From: Vreelandella titanicae BH1
Lineage (GTDB): Bacteria; Pseudomonadota; Gammaproteobacteria; Pseudomonadales; Halomonadaceae
Direction of reading: 5' to 3'
DNA: 64,000 bases
Assembly: GCF_000336575.1 (NCBI RefSeq)
Contig: NZ_AOPO01000016.1
Location: 1 to 64,000 of the forward strand
Position 1 is the first letter of the stretch; each line of letters opens with the position of its first letter. A program made the position numbers and the translations under genes. Below, piece after piece: positions 8,918-18,048 of this stretch. The notes under the pieces were generated by a model. The model was not told the origin of the DNA and searched no databases. It saw nothing but the letters and a program-made list of their open reading frames with translations.

Positions 8918-9472
8918 TTATCTGGTTGCAATCATTTCGGTAAGAAAGTCGATCATGTCTTGAGTGTTCCACTCGGCTTCCCCCACGAGGCGCCCAATTT
9001 CTTTGCCTTGGCGGTCAAGTAGAAGCGTCGTGGGAATACCTACAGCCCCAAGATCTGCACTAGCCATCCCGGTTTTATCTATATAGGGAGCCAGATGCTC
9101 AATGCCTATCTCTTGATAAAATTCATTAACAATCTCGATCCCCTTACGGTCGATCGATAAGGCGACCACTTCAAAATTATCGCTGCCAAGCTCAGCCTGG
9201 AGGGCATCTAAAGTGGGCATTTCCTCTCGACAAGGCCCACACCATGTTGCCCAGATGTTGAGTAAAATCAGTTTTCCTTCAAAGTCAGCCAACGTTAAAG
9301 GGGTGCCGCCGCTATCCTCGAAACTGATTTCCGATACGTCGTTGGGGGTGGCCCAGAGAAGAAACCCTTGTGGCCCTGAGCTTTCTGACGGGGCGGCCAT
9401 GGCAAGGGATGTGGCAGTCATCAGAAATACGGCTACGAGATATCCTGCCAGGATGGGTAGTTTCATCGCCAC
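8918..9472 (-). CDS. TlpA/ResA-like periplasmic thioredoxin
   Basis: 184 aa with a signal peptide (AMAAPSESS) and the thioredoxin-fold active site WATWCGPCREEMPTL near residue 74, with the cis-Pro region VGIPTTLLLDRQG near residue 148. Such proteins reduce periplasmic disulfides, for example in cytochrome c or copper-site assembly, and receive electrons from CcdA. It stands just upstream of the 127-aa membrane gene and ccdA and 8 bases downstream of a DUF411 gene. The substrate is not determined by the sequence. Confidence 0.9.
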   Translation of the reverse strand: MAMKLPILAGYLVAVFLMTATSLAMAAPSESSGPQGFLLWATPNDVSEISFEDSGGTPLTLADFEGKLILLNIWATWCGPCREEMPTLDALQAELGSDNFEVVALSIDRKGIEIVNEFYQEIGIEHLAPYIDKTGMASADLGAVGIPTTLLLDRQGKEIGRLVGEAEWNTQDMIDFLTEMIATR

Positions 9473-9480
9473 ACTATCCC

Positions 9481-9921
9481 TTAGTGAGTCGCGTAAATGT
9501 CGGGGCTATCGGTCGGTTGCGAGGCTATGGCATAGACCTCGAGCGGGCCGCGTTTTTCTCCCGACATGCCCGGTGAGCCAAGCGGCATTCCCGGCACACT
9601 CAGCCCTATGATAGAGGGTTTTTCATCAAGCACTTGGGTCACGCTCTCAACAGGCACATGCCCTTCGAAGAGATAGTCTCTTACGACCGTGGTATGGCAG
9701 CCATGCAGTTCTTCAGGGACGTTATACTCGGCTTTCATTTCAACGAGATCATGGGTGTCGATCGTCTCCACGTCGAAGCCGTTTTGTTCCAAATACTTGG
9801 CATATTCGGCACAACACCCGCAATTGGGATTTTTGTAGAGGGTCGCTGATATATCAGCCGCCAATCCCGATACGGGAAAAGCCAGCAAAGACGTAACAGC
9901 TAGCGCTTTCCAATGTTTCAT
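9481..9921 (-). CDS. DUF411 periplasmic metal-binding protein (CopG-like)
   Basis: 146 aa with a signal peptide (GLAADIS) and the DUF411 core: LYKNPNCGCCAEYAKYL, HGCHTTVV and FEGHVPVE, ending with SVPGMPLGSPGM. The CGCC motif plus later Cys, His and Met residues are the expected copper ligands. DUF411 proteins, called CopG in some copper operons, are thought to bind Cu and help redox cycling in the periplasm. A paralogue is at 32360-32797. It is the first gene of the run that continues with the TlpA-like, 127-aa and ccdA genes. Confidence 0.88.
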   Translation of the reverse strand: MKHWKALAVTSLLAFPVSGLAADISATLYKNPNCGCCAEYAKYLEQNGFDVETIDTHDLVEMKAEYNVPEELHGCHTTVVRDYLFEGHVPVESVTQVLDEKPSIIGLSVPGMPLGSPGMSGEKRGPLEVYAIASQPTDSPDIYATH

Positions 9922-10021
9922 ATATTGAGTGTCCGGTTAGTTAACAGGGCGGAAGGTCTCATTGACGCTACCCGGATAAGAAAAAGGTTGCTTGCGTACA
10001 AGCAACCCCATCCGAGTCGTT

Positions 10022-10258
10022 TCAAGCATCGTCGTTCTCATGCTGCATGTTTTCCATCATGGCGTTACATTTTTCCATCATGGACTTCATATCGCCCATC
10101 ATGTCGTGCATACCACCTTCTTGCATCATATTGCTATGCATGTCATTGCCCTCCATCGGCTCCTGCTGATTCTCTTCTTGGGCAAGAAGCGAGCCAGCTC
10201 CGAAGCTACTGGCAACGATAATGGCAGTAAACAGGATCGCAGTATTACGTTTACGCAT
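10022..10258 (-). CDS. Small secreted Met/His-rich protein
   Basis: 78 aa. A signal peptide (MRKRNTAILFTAIIVASSF...) is followed by a short mature part full of Met, His, Glu and Asp: MEGNDMHSNMMQ, HDMMGDMKSMMEKCNAM. This composition fits a periplasmic copper or silver sponge. The start has an AAGGAGAG Shine-Dalgarno. Its promoter (10350-10380) is of the MerR type with a perfect dyad, and a MerR gene is divergent at 10503, so induction by metal or redox stress is likely. No named family is recognised. Confidence 0.75.
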   Translation of the reverse strand: MRKRNTAILFTAIIVASSFGAGSLLAQEENQQEPMEGNDMHSNMMQEGGMHDMMGDMKSMMEKCNAMMENMQHENDDA

Positions 10259-10349
10259 GACACTCTCCTTTGTGTGTGAATCACTCTGCCAAACGAGCTG
10301 GTGGTAGGACTTGATTACGGTTTCTACCTTGTGGCAGAGGTGCTTTTGT

Positions 10350-10380
10350 AAGATATCCTTAAAGCAGACTTTAAGGTCAA
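10350..10380 (-). promoter_or_regulatory. MerR-type promoter with perfect 8+8 dyad
   Basis: Minus strand: -35 TTGACC (10375-10380), 19-base spacer, -10 TATCTT (10350-10355). The dyad CCTTAAAG-TCTG-CTTTAAGG is perfect and fills the spacer. A 19-base spacer is the signature of MerR-activated promoters. It drives the 78-aa Met-rich gene; the adjacent MerR gene at 10503 is the obvious candidate regulator. Confidence 0.8.
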
Positions 10381-10502
10381 GGCCTCATTTTAAATTTCGA
10401 TGTACAACCGAAAGGTTTGCCATAAGCGCCCGTTGAAGACTTGACCTTTGGGCAGCCTGGCGGTTGTAAGCTGGCTACGAGTAAACAAATGAGGGTAAGC
10501 CA

Positions 10503-10928
10503 ATGCGAGTCTCCGAGCTGGCTCAGACGGGAGAGGTAACGGCAGAAACGGTACGTCACTATACAAGGGAAGGGTTGTTGCAACCGCACCGCGACCCGCG
10601 CAACGGTTATCAACTCTACGATATAGAGTCCTTGGGGCGCCTACGTTTTATCGACTGCCTGCGTTCGCTGGGCGTTAGTCTTCCAGAGATCAAACAAATA
10701 TTATCTTGGGCGGATCAAGGCACCGTAGAGTTTAATGAACCAGTACCACTCGCCACTCAAAGGCGACGTCTTCACTTGCGGACCCAAGAACTCCAGGTGA
10801 TAGCGCGATGGTTAGATAACATGAACCAAGACAAGATGACTGAAAGCTTCAGTCTGAAGGAACTAATCGAATCGCTTGGGACAGGTAAATTAGTTTTCGA
10901 GGCTAATGATTCGCGAAGTAATCATTAG
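10503..10928 (+). CDS. MerR-family transcriptional regulator
   Basis: 141 aa. An N-terminal winged HTH (RVSELAQTGEVTAETVRHYT, then GLLQPHRDPRNGYQLYD) is followed by a dimerisation coiled coil. The C-terminal effector part lacks the CueR or ZntR cysteine loop; the only Cys seen is Cys56 in FIDCLRSLG, at the junction of DNA-binding and hinge regions. It may therefore sense something other than a soft metal through the usual loop, or respond via another MerR. It is divergent from the Met-rich gene and its dyad promoter. The 3' end overlaps the convergent gene by 4 bases. Confidence 0.87.
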   Translation: MRVSELAQTGEVTAETVRHYTREGLLQPHRDPRNGYQLYDIESLGRLRFIDCLRSLGVSLPEIKQILSWADQGTVEFNEPVPLATQRRRLHLRTQELQVIARWLDNMNQDKMTESFSLKELIESLGTGKLVFEANDSRSNH

Positions 10929-11659
10929 TGATGCGGCGAAGTCATGGCACTGTGCGTATCCACCATCCCTATCATGGATTGCAGATGCCAGAGTTGCCAG
11001 ACGGCAAACGTAATAATCAGCAGCGCTGCTAGCGTACGAGTCGCGGGGCTACGTATCCATATTGAGACACGGCGCGCTGCCACTCCGGTCGCTAGGACGG
11101 CAGGCAAGGTGCCGAGCCCAAAGGCCCCCATCATCGCGGCGGCACGCAATGGCTCGGCTACAGCAAGACTCCAGGCCAGCATCGAATAGATTAGCCCACA
11201 GGGCATCCAGCCCCATAGCGAGCCAAGTGCGAATGCTTGGGGTACTTTTACAACAGGCATCAAGCGACGGCCTATTGGTTCGATGCGGCGCCACAGGACG
11301 CGCCCCAGTGCCTCGATACGTAGCAAGCCCTTCCACCAGTTGGCGATATACAGTGCCATTAGTATCAACATGACCGCCGCCAGGATACGCAACACCAGGG
11401 CGAAGCTGTCCAGTGCATGGTTGAGCACGGAACCGAGCAGGGCCACCAAGGCACCAGCGATCATGTAGCTGCTGATACGACCTAAATTATAGCCGAGCAA
11501 CAGACCTGCTAAACGCCTCGGCTGTCGCATGCTGGGGGGCACAGCAAAGGTCAGGGCACTCATGATGCCGCCACACATGCCGATACAGTGCGCGCCTCCC
11601 AGCAAGCCGAAGACGAAGGCCGCCGCCAGCGGCGGCAGGCTCATGTCGGCGGGATTCAT
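10925..11659 (-). CDS. UreH/DsbD_2-family membrane protein (sulfite exporter TauE/SafE-like)
   Basis: 244 aa, about six membrane helices. The first contains GGAHCIGMCGGIMSAL and a later one GWMPCGLIYSML, the Cys-containing signature of the DsbD_2/UreH (TauE/SafE-annotated) family, distantly related to CcdA. Proteins of this group occur with cytochrome oxidase and copper delivery genes and are thought to move reducing power or metal. It ends with a His-rich SPHH tail. It sits immediately after the free DsbD alpha domain gene (no gap), so both probably act together. Confidence 0.82.
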   Translation of the reverse strand: MNPADMSLPPLAAAFVFGLLGGAHCIGMCGGIMSALTFAVPPSMRQPRRLAGLLLGYNLGRISSYMIAGALVALLGSVLNHALDSFALVLRILAAVMLILMALYIANWWKGLLRIEALGRVLWRRIEPIGRRLMPVVKVPQAFALGSLWGWMPCGLIYSMLAWSLAVAEPLRAAAMMGAFGLGTLPAVLATGVAARRVSIWIRSPATRTLAALLIITFAVWQLWHLQSMIGMVDTHSAMTSPHH

Positions 11660-12202
11660 TTAAGGGGCACCTTTGGAGCTACCCGCCGTATCACGGGAGG
11701 GGCTGATGGTGAAGGCCGCCGGAGGCGAACCGTACGGTGATACGAGTTCGACCTGTTCGGGTGGATAGCAGAGTCCTTGGTCGGAACAGCCCTGAAAGGT
11801 CACCATGATGGCCAGCGGCCCGGTAACGGTGTCGCTCGCCTCGATGGGCGCACTCACCAACACCTGATCGTAGAAAACGTTAATGTTCCCTAAAGACGCG
11901 TGCGACATTGGCTCGCCAGGAGGCAAAGCCAACTCACCGAAATTGACATCTTGAGAGAGACTCTCAATCGCGAACTGATGCCGGTGAAGGTAGTAATTTT
12001 CGGCGGCGGTGAAGCCGATATAAACTCGATCATCGTCTCGCCAGGCGGTGGTTCGGAAGGCTTCTTTAGCCGGTAGAAAGTCACGTTGGGGCGAACGGTT
12101 AAAGGGGGAACTTTTGTCACCAACCTCAAACATCTCTTCACGTGCCGCTACCGGGGTGACTATAAAGAGTGCCACCGTTAGAAAAGCGAAGACTTGTTTC
12201 AT
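11660..12202 (-). CDS. Stand-alone DsbD N-terminal (alpha) domain protein
   Basis: 180 aa with a signal peptide (FIVTPVAA) and an immunoglobulin-like DsbD alpha domain. The redox pair is in [15 protein letters not shown] near residue 140, matching the C103/C109 loop of E. coli DsbD. In DsbD this domain is fused to a CcdA-like beta domain and a thioredoxin gamma domain; here it is a separate protein. The partner membrane protein is likely the UreH-like product of the next gene. The gene overlaps lgt by 4 bases, so it is in the same operon. Confidence 0.88.
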   Translation of the reverse strand: MKQVFAFLTVALFIVTPVAAREEMFEVGDKSSPFNRSPQRDFLPAKEAFRTTAWRDDDRVYIGFTAAENYYLHRHQFAIESLSQDVNFGELALPPGEPMSHASLGNINVFYDQVLVSAPIEASDTVTGPLAIMVTFQGCSDQGLCYPPEQVELVSPYGSPPAAFTISPSRDTAGSSKGAP

Positions 12203-13011
12203 GAGTTTAACGCCGCCTTTGGCTTATCCATTGGCTGACCTCTGGACCAAGCGACCAGAGCAAAGCCCGCGACGATCATTGGTAGTGTCAGTAGCTGCCC
12301 CATGGTTAACCAGCCAAAAGCGATGAATCCCAACTGAGGGTCGGGGAGGCGCACGAACTCTACGATGAAACGGAAGGCTCCATACAGAAGCAGGAACAGC
12401 CCAGAGATGAGGCCCCGCTGACGTGGTCGGCGCGATAGCCACCACAGCACGGCAAACAACACGACACCTTCAAGGGCAAACTCGTAGAGAGCCGAAGGAT
12501 GCCGTGGCTCTGGGCCCAGCTCCATCATGGATGGAAACACCATTGCCCAAGGTACATCACTAACTCTCCCCGGTAACTCGTGATTGATGAAGTTCCCGAG
12601 GCGACCCGCTCCCAGGCCGATGGGGACTAACGGAGCAATGAAGTCGGTCAGTTGAATAAAAGCCAGTTGATGTTTGCGAGCAAACAGCCAGGCAGCCACT
12701 AACACACCGGCAAGGCCGCCATGAAAGCTCATGCCTCCTTCCCAGATTTTTAGTAACCAAAGGGGGTTGGCTTGCAGTTGTTCGAGCCCGTAAAACAGTG
12801 CATAGCCAAGGCGGCCGCCAACGATGATGCCGATGGCGGCGTAGAAGATCAGGTCGCCTATATCATCGTGGCTTAGGCCGAGTCGGTGGGCGCGACGCCG
12901 ACCCAACCACCAAGCGGCCACTAGCCCGATTACATACATTAAGCCATACCAGTGAATCTGAAGAGGGCCTATGGCGATGGCGATCGGGTCGATTTGAGGG
13001 TATTGCAGCAT
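12199..13011 (-). CDS. lgt: Prolipoprotein diacylglyceryl transferase (accessory copy)
   Basis: 270 aa inner-membrane enzyme that transfers diacylglycerol from phosphatidylglycerol to the Cys of a lipobox, the first step of lipoprotein maturation. The family signatures are present: the conserved MSFHGGLAG, and [18 protein letters not shown] around residue 130-150. Length is normal for Lgt. A chromosomal copy must exist elsewhere since lgt is essential, so this is probably an island duplicate. It overlaps the DsbD alpha gene (ATGA) and is expressed with the redox genes. Confidence 0.93.
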   Translation of the reverse strand: MLQYPQIDPIAIAIGPLQIHWYGLMYVIGLVAAWWLGRRRAHRLGLSHDDIGDLIFYAAIGIIVGGRLGYALFYGLEQLQANPLWLLKIWEGGMSFHGGLAGVLVAAWLFARKHQLAFIQLTDFIAPLVPIGLGAGRLGNFINHELPGRVSDVPWAMVFPSMMELGPEPRHPSALYEFALEGVVLFAVLWWLSRRPRQRGLISGLFLLLYGAFRFIVEFVRLPDPQLGFIAFGWLTMGQLLTLPMIVAGFALVAWSRGQPMDKPKAALNS

Positions 13012-13078
13012 ATATCTTCCTTAATCAATCGTTACTGTTGGAGTCATCAACAAAAATTATTGCGTCTTAAGAGCCGTT

Positions 13079-13606
13079 TTATCGTTTCCACTTCTCGACT
13101 TCCTGGATGACTCGCTCAACATCTTCAGAAGTTATGTAACCTGTATGTTTGTAACGAATAGTGCCCTCGGTATCGACCAGATAGCTTTCGGGTGCGCCAT
13201 AAACACCTAGCTCAAAACCTAGGTTACCCTCTGGATCAAAAATATTGACTTCAAAAGGATTCCCAAACTCGTCAAGAAACTCGAGTCCCTTTGCCTGGGT
13301 ATCCTTGTAGTTGATGCCAACCAAGCGGACGCCTCGCGCGGCTAAGTCCAATAACTGCGGCATTTCATGCTTGCAAGTGGGGCACCACTCTCCCCAAACA
13401 TTGACCAATGTCACCTTATCTTTAAAAAGAGATTCATCAACGACCCTTGAGGGGTCTTCCAGCGTCGTCAGGTTGAAGGCCGGAAACGGCTGAGCTAACA
13501 AGGGGGAATCTCTGGCGCTAGGATCCATTGATAAGCCCTGATAAAAGAAAAAGCTCAAACCAAAAAAGCCCAATAGGGGTAAAAATAGCAATGTCCGAAA
13601 TTTCAC
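13079..13606 (-). CDS. DsbE/CcmG-like periplasmic thioredoxin
   Basis: 175 aa with an N-terminal membrane anchor (LLFLPLLGFFGLSFFFYQG) and thioredoxin fold. The active site is NVWGEWCPTCKHEMPQL near residue 75 and the cis-Pro loop is YGAPESYLVD. WCPTC with the GVYGAPE segment is typical of CcmG/DsbE, which reduces apocytochrome c haem-binding cysteines. Starts with GTG at 13606. No other ccm genes are nearby, so it likely works with the island CcdA or DsbD-like parts. It lies 67 bases upstream of lgt. Confidence 0.9.
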   Translation of the reverse strand: MKFRTLLFLPLLGFFGLSFFFYQGLSMDPSARDSPLLAQPFPAFNLTTLEDPSRVVDESLFKDKVTLVNVWGEWCPTCKHEMPQLLDLAARGVRLVGINYKDTQAKGLEFLDEFGNPFEVNIFDPEGNLGFELGVYGAPESYLVDTEGTIRYKHTGYITSEDVERVIQEVEKWKR

Positions 13607-13695
13607 GTATACGTCTCACAGGTAGTAGCGGGTAAGTGCCTGCTGAGCATTGTTAGTGCTTACGGAAGTTGATTTGGAGCACTAGGTTGCATCGG

Positions 13696-14409
13696 TCATG
13701 GCTTTCGAGCCCATAGGCGTTTCGCCAGCAGCGGCAGCAATGTGATGCCACTGATGAGGACCAGCGCGATCATGAGACCACGGGAGTCGGCGGTAATTAG
13801 CACTTCGCCGAACTTGACGATCAGATACGCCGTGGGGATTACGCCGGCCAATGTGGCGATCAAAAAGCGCCAGAAGGACAGGGGCGTAATACCTGCCGCA
13901 TAGCTGATGGCATCAAACGAAATGAAGGGCACCAATCGGGATGCAAAAACGATGAGCATCAAGCCGGTTTGAGAGCGCTCCTTTCCCAGCCAATTGAGGA
14001 TAGGCCGTGTACGGGGCCAGCGTTGCATCACTTCATAGCCGAGAAAACGAGCAATGCAGAAAGCGAGCAGAGCACCGGCTTCGGCACCGATAACGACATA
14101 GGCCGTCCCCCAAGCTGGGCCGTAAAGCGCACCAGCCACCATCGCAATCGGACCACTGGGGATCGGGCTCATGACAATGGCAGCCATCATCATAAAGATG
14201 ATGGCCAATGGCCCCCAGACGCCCAGCCTATCAACCCACTCACGCAAGGCCTGCTTGTCGGTCAAGACCGACAAGGCGCCGGTTTCCATCAGGATCCAAT
14301 AGAGGGCCGCCAAGCCCATCAATAGAGTGAGCCCCAAAAAGAGCTTTTGCTTTACGCTAAGCTTGGTTGCCATGTTCATCTCAGTGGTGGGAGTGGGGAG
14401 ACACGTCAT
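13696..14409 (-). CDS. TVP38/TMEM64 (DedA-superfamily) membrane protein
   Basis: 237 aa at most, with about six membrane segments and the VTT/SNARE-associated domain core (MSPIPSGPIAMVAGALYGPA, then LGYEVMQRW and VPFISFDAISYAAGITPL). These proteins are thought to be scramblase-like lipid transporters. A start at 14373 (MATKLSV) is also plausible because it trims an unusual 12-residue N-terminus; neither start has a strong Shine-Dalgarno. TVP38 genes are frequent in bacterial mercury and copper islands, but their contribution to resistance is not settled. Confidence 0.83.
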   Translation of the reverse strand: MTCLPTPTTEMNMATKLSVKQKLFLGLTLLMGLAALYWILMETGALSVLTDKQALREWVDRLGVWGPLAIIFMMMAAIVMSPIPSGPIAMVAGALYGPAWGTAYVVIGAEAGALLAFCIARFLGYEVMQRWPRTRPILNWLGKERSQTGLMLIVFASRLVPFISFDAISYAAGITPLSFWRFLIATLAGVIPTAYLIVKFGEVLITADSRGLMIALVLISGITLLPLLAKRLWARKP

Positions 14410-14434
14410 CTCAGCCCTGTACCGTTATGGTGTA

Positions 14435-15265
14435 TCATTCAACACCTAAGATTTCGCGAAGCTGGTCGGTCGACACTGCACCACTGATACGCTGCACTTT
14501 CCCGGCTTCATCACGGTAGTAGCTGGTCGGCGTCCCCGTAGCGCCGGCCTCACGCATGATCTGGGCATGCTTTCTGAGAAGCGCTTGGCTCTCCTCCGAC
14601 GGCTCCACCGGCCTTATGCCGCCATTGCGAAATTCCAATTCATGAGTTTCGAGAGCGCTAACCGGATCGTGGAATTCAAGGATTGCAGCAGCTTTGCGAA
14701 GGCTGTCCTCTGATAGCACACCAACCAGCACGTGGCGAAGCTGTAGCACGCCTTGCTCGATTAGCGGACGTGAATTCTTCCAGAGTGCGTTGCAGTAAGG
14801 GCAGTTGGGGTCTGTTAGTGTGTACACAACATGTGATGCATCATCATTCCCCTCCGAGATAAAACGTGTGTTTTCAAACGCACTCCAGGTAGCTTCCCGC
14901 ATGGGTTCCAGCACCAGAGCCTGAAGCTGGCTTTCCATGACGGCATTACCCTGAGGGTCGATTAACGTACCAATGACGGCATAGTCGGAAGAGAAGGAGA
15001 TATAAGCCGCCATAGGCTCATTATCGTAAGACAAGGCATAGCCTTGGAGATCGTCAGGCGCTTCGAAGGTGCCATGGAATGTGAACCCTTGATCCACCAA
15101 TACGGTAATCGTCTCGGGCAAGGGAGGCCCAGTGTCGATGACGCTGCTGGCCTGATAACTCTCATTGGCATCGGTTCCTGCTTCCTGCGCCAACGCAGGC
15201 AACGCAATAAGACCTAACAGACCTGCAGCAGCTAGGTAATAAGTGAAATGTAGGATATGCCTCAT
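14435..15265 (-). CDS. dsbG: DsbC/DsbG-type periplasmic disulfide isomerase
   Basis: About 276 aa with a signal peptide (LIALPALAQE) and a C-terminal thioredoxin domain carrying TDPNCPYCNALWKN. The CPYC site is the one found in DsbG and the cis-Pro loop reads GATGTPTSYYRD. The N-terminal part is a dimerisation domain like that of DsbC/DsbG. Function would be to isomerise or protect protein cysteines oxidised by copper. The ATG at 15265 is preferred (AGAGAG upstream); the frame also opens from a TTG at 15283. DsbG rather than DsbC is a moderate-confidence choice. Confidence 0.88.
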   Translation of the reverse strand: MRHILHFTYYLAAAGLLGLIALPALAQEAGTDANESYQASSVIDTGPPLPETITVLVDQGFTFHGTFEAPDDLQGYALSYDNEPMAAYISFSSDYAVIGTLIDPQGNAVMESQLQALVLEPMREATWSAFENTRFISEGNDDASHVVYTLTDPNCPYCNALWKNSRPLIEQGVLQLRHVLVGVLSEDSLRKAAAILEFHDPVSALETHELEFRNGGIRPVEPSEESQALLRKHAQIMREAGATGTPTSYYRDEAGKVQRISGAVSTDQLREILGVE

Positions 15266-15325
15266 GGATGCTCTCTTTATCAATTACTGTTTTTTACAAG
15301 GGATTAGGTCGATCACATTTACTTG

Positions 15326-15460
15326 CTAGCCTTGGCGTTTCTTATTAAAAAACAGGTGCTTGATAAGCGCAGCAACACCAAGCCCCAGTGCAATAATCAA
15401 CAAGATAGCTATTAGGCCCATCCCCGCCATACCCCACATGCAGCTTTCACTTCCCATCAT
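15326..15460 (-). CDS. 44-residue Met-rich membrane peptide
   Basis: Starts MMGSESCMWGMAGMGLIAIL, continues as a single hydrophobic helix and ends with a basic tail (NKKRQG). An AGAGGAAT Shine-Dalgarno precedes the ATG. The Cys and four Met residues cluster just before and at the start of the helix, on what would be the periplasmic side, which suits Cu(I) binding. It lies between dsbG and the copper ATPase in the same orientation. A similar 49-residue peptide is at 32214-32363. The function is unknown. Confidence 0.65.
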   Translation of the reverse strand: MMGSESCMWGMAGMGLIAILLIIALGLGVAALIKHLFFNKKRQG

Positions 15461-15493
15461 TTTGAATTCCTCTTTAACACTACGGTGTTTGGT

Positions 15494-17968
15494 TTAGGCG
15501 CGATGAACAGCATCGTTTGGACGTGGTGTGGCATTGCCGGTATCTGGCGTGAAACGGCGTAGCCGCAACGAGTTAGTCAGCACAAAGACACTGGAAACGC
15601 TCATGGCCGCCGCCGCCAGCATGGGGCTGAGCAATACGCCGATGAACGGATAGAGCATGCCCGCCGCCACGGGGATTAGCGCTACGTTGTAGCCATAGGC
15701 CCAGACGAAATTGCTGATAATGGTCCGGTGGGTACGCTTGGAGAGCGCCGTGGCATTGACGATGCCTCGCAAATCGCCACTCATCAGCACCACATCGCCG
15801 GACTCGATGGCGATATCGGTGCCAGTACCGATCGCAATGCCCACGTCGGCCTGGGCCAAAGCGGGTGCATCGTTGATCCCGTCCCCCACAAAAGCGACAC
15901 GCTTGCCCTCCGCCTGGAGACGCCGGATCTCTGCCGCTTTCTGGTCGGGCAGCACCTCAGCGAGAACCTGCTGGATGCCAACCTGTCGGGCGATAGCATC
16001 GGCAGTGGCACGGTTATCGCCGGTGAGCATGGCCACCTCCAACCCTTGCGCTTTGAGTGCTGTGATAGCCTCGGCAGAGCCCTCCTTGAGGGGATCCGCC
16101 ACCGCGATGACTGCAGCAAGCTGACCGTCTACCGCGGCATAGAGCGGGCTCTTGGCGTTCTCGGCAAACACCTTGGCGCGTGTTTCTGCCTGGCCGAGCT
16201 CGATTTCCAGCCGATGCATGTAACGATCAGCTCCCACATGTACCAAGTGGCCGTCGACCTCGGCTTCAATGCCGTAGCCAGGCTCGGCACTAAAGCGACT
16301 GACCGAGGGTAATTCCAGCCCACGGGCCTTGGCGCCCTGTACAATAGCTTCGGCGATGGGGTGCTCGCTTTGAGCTTCCACTGCCGCGACCAGTCGCAGC
16401 ACGTCGTTTTCATGACCGTTAATTGCTTCGAAGTCGGTCAGTTCGGGGCGCCCCTGGGTCAAAGTGCCGGTCTTGTCCAGCACCACCGTATTCATCTTGG
16501 CCAGCGTCTCAAGCGCCGCCCCTTTGCGAAATAGCACTCCCATCTCGGCCCCTTTCCCGGTACTGACCATGATGGCCGTTGGGGTAGCCAGGCCCATCGC
16601 ACAGGGGCAGGCAATTAGCAGTACACTAACGGTAGTGACGAAGGCAAAGGACAAAGACGGCGACGGTCCGAAAGCGAACCAGAGTGCAAAGGTAATCGCG
16701 GCGATAGCGATGACCACGGGTACAAACACACCGGCAACCTTGTCGGCTAATTGCTGAATTGGGGGCTTCTCCGCCTGGGCCGTTTCCACCATCTTGACGA
16801 TCTGCGACAGCACGGTGTCGGCACCGACTCGCGTGGCCCGGAAGGTAAGTGCACCGTTCTTGTTGATGGTGCCACCGACGACTTCGGAATCCCTCTGTTT
16901 GACGACCGGCACTGGCTCACCGCTGATCATCGACTCATCAACGTAGGAGTGACCCTCCTCAACAATGCCATCGACTGGAACACGCTCCCCTGGGCGAACC
17001 AAAATACGATCGCCCGTGACGACGGCGTCGATAGGCAGCTCGACGGTTTCATCCTCACGGATGACGCGGGCAGTTTTCGCCTGTAATTGCAGAAGCTTCT
17101 TGATAGCTTCGGAGGTGCGGCCCTTGGCAATGTGTTCAAAATAGCGACCGAGCAGAATTAACGTCACGATCACCGCCGCCGCTTCGAAATAGCTCACGGC
17201 GGTTCCGACGGGAAAGAGTCCGGGCACCAGCAGGGCGGCGACCGAATAGAAATAGGCAGCGCTCGATCCGATCATAACGAGGCTGTTCATGCCCGGATTA
17301 AAATGCCGGAGTTCGGCGAAGCCGACGCGATAGAAGCGTGCACCAGCATAGAACTGCACCGGTGTGGCCAATAACCACTCGACGCCCATCCAGCCGCGAT
17401 GCGGCATTAGACTCGTCAAAAGCGTGTCAAAGGCGGGAATCATTTTCCCCATGGCGATGATAACTACCGGAATCGTAAATATTGCCGCGAGCACGACTCG
17501 GCGGCGAAGCTCGGCTCTCTCCCGGTCCTCGCTGTCCGTTGATGGCGGCGTATCGGTATCCTGTGGTTCATAGCCTGCTTCGCGGATGGCATGCTGAATA
17601 CGCGGTAACGAAACGGCTCCCGGCAGGAAACGAACGAAGGCTTTTTGGGTGGCGAGGTTAACACTTACTTCCACCATGCCGGGCAGCTTCGTTAGCGTTC
17701 GCTCTATCCGAGAGACACACGATCCGCAACTCATGCCGGTGATGGGAATGTCGAGACTTTCCACCACCGGCTGATAGCCCGCCGTTTCAATGGCGTTGAG
17801 TAGGCTAGTGGTCGCGGTACCTGCTTCGACCTGGATAGCCGCCTTCTGTGCGGCGAGGTTCACTTGAGCGTTGATCACGCCTGGCTGCTGGCTGAGTGCG
17901 CGCTCCACACGCCCAACACAGGAAGCACAGGACATACCACGAATCTCGATATCGACGTATTGCGCCAT
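15494..17968 (-). CDS. copA: Cu(I)-exporting P1B-1 ATPase with two HMA domains
   Basis: 824 aa. Two N-terminal HMA domains bind metal through GMSCASC (Cys14/Cys17) and GMSCGSC (Cys81/Cys84). The transmembrane metal site is CPC at about residue 454 (ACPCAMGLATP); the catalytic Asp is about residue 498 (DKTGTLTQG), followed by MLTGDN and GDGINDAPAL. The N-Y and M-x-x-S-S helices near the end (YNVALIPVAAG, MAAAAMSVSSV) mark the P1B-1 copper subgroup. It exports cytosolic Cu(I) to the periplasm. A MerR gene lies 80 bases upstream in the same direction, so both may be co-transcribed. Confidence 0.95.
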   Translation of the reverse strand: MAQYVDIEIRGMSCASCVGRVERALSQQPGVINAQVNLAAQKAAIQVEAGTATTSLLNAIETAGYQPVVESLDIPITGMSCGSCVSRIERTLTKLPGMVEVSVNLATQKAFVRFLPGAVSLPRIQHAIREAGYEPQDTDTPPSTDSEDRERAELRRRVVLAAIFTIPVVIIAMGKMIPAFDTLLTSLMPHRGWMGVEWLLATPVQFYAGARFYRVGFAELRHFNPGMNSLVMIGSSAAYFYSVAALLVPGLFPVGTAVSYFEAAAVIVTLILLGRYFEHIAKGRTSEAIKKLLQLQAKTARVIREDETVELPIDAVVTGDRILVRPGERVPVDGIVEEGHSYVDESMISGEPVPVVKQRDSEVVGGTINKNGALTFRATRVGADTVLSQIVKMVETAQAEKPPIQQLADKVAGVFVPVVIAIAAITFALWFAFGPSPSLSFAFVTTVSVLLIACPCAMGLATPTAIMVSTGKGAEMGVLFRKGAALETLAKMNTVVLDKTGTLTQGRPELTDFEAINGHENDVLRLVAAVEAQSEHPIAEAIVQGAKARGLELPSVSRFSAEPGYGIEAEVDGHLVHVGADRYMHRLEIELGQAETRAKVFAENAKSPLYAAVDGQLAAVIAVADPLKEGSAEAITALKAQGLEVAMLTGDNRATADAIARQVGIQQVLAEVLPDQKAAEIRRLQAEGKRVAFVGDGINDAPALAQADVGIAIGTGTDIAIESGDVVLMSGDLRGIVNATALSKRTHRTIISNFVWAYGYNVALIPVAAGMLYPFIGVLLSPMLAAAAMSVSSVFVLTNSLRLRRFTPDTGNATPRPNDAVHRA

Positions 17969-18048
17969 AATGACGATCTCCCTGTTAATTTATCGACGAC
18001 CCGGTAGGCAAACTTGATTCCCATGTTCGCTATCGAGAAAATGCCCGA

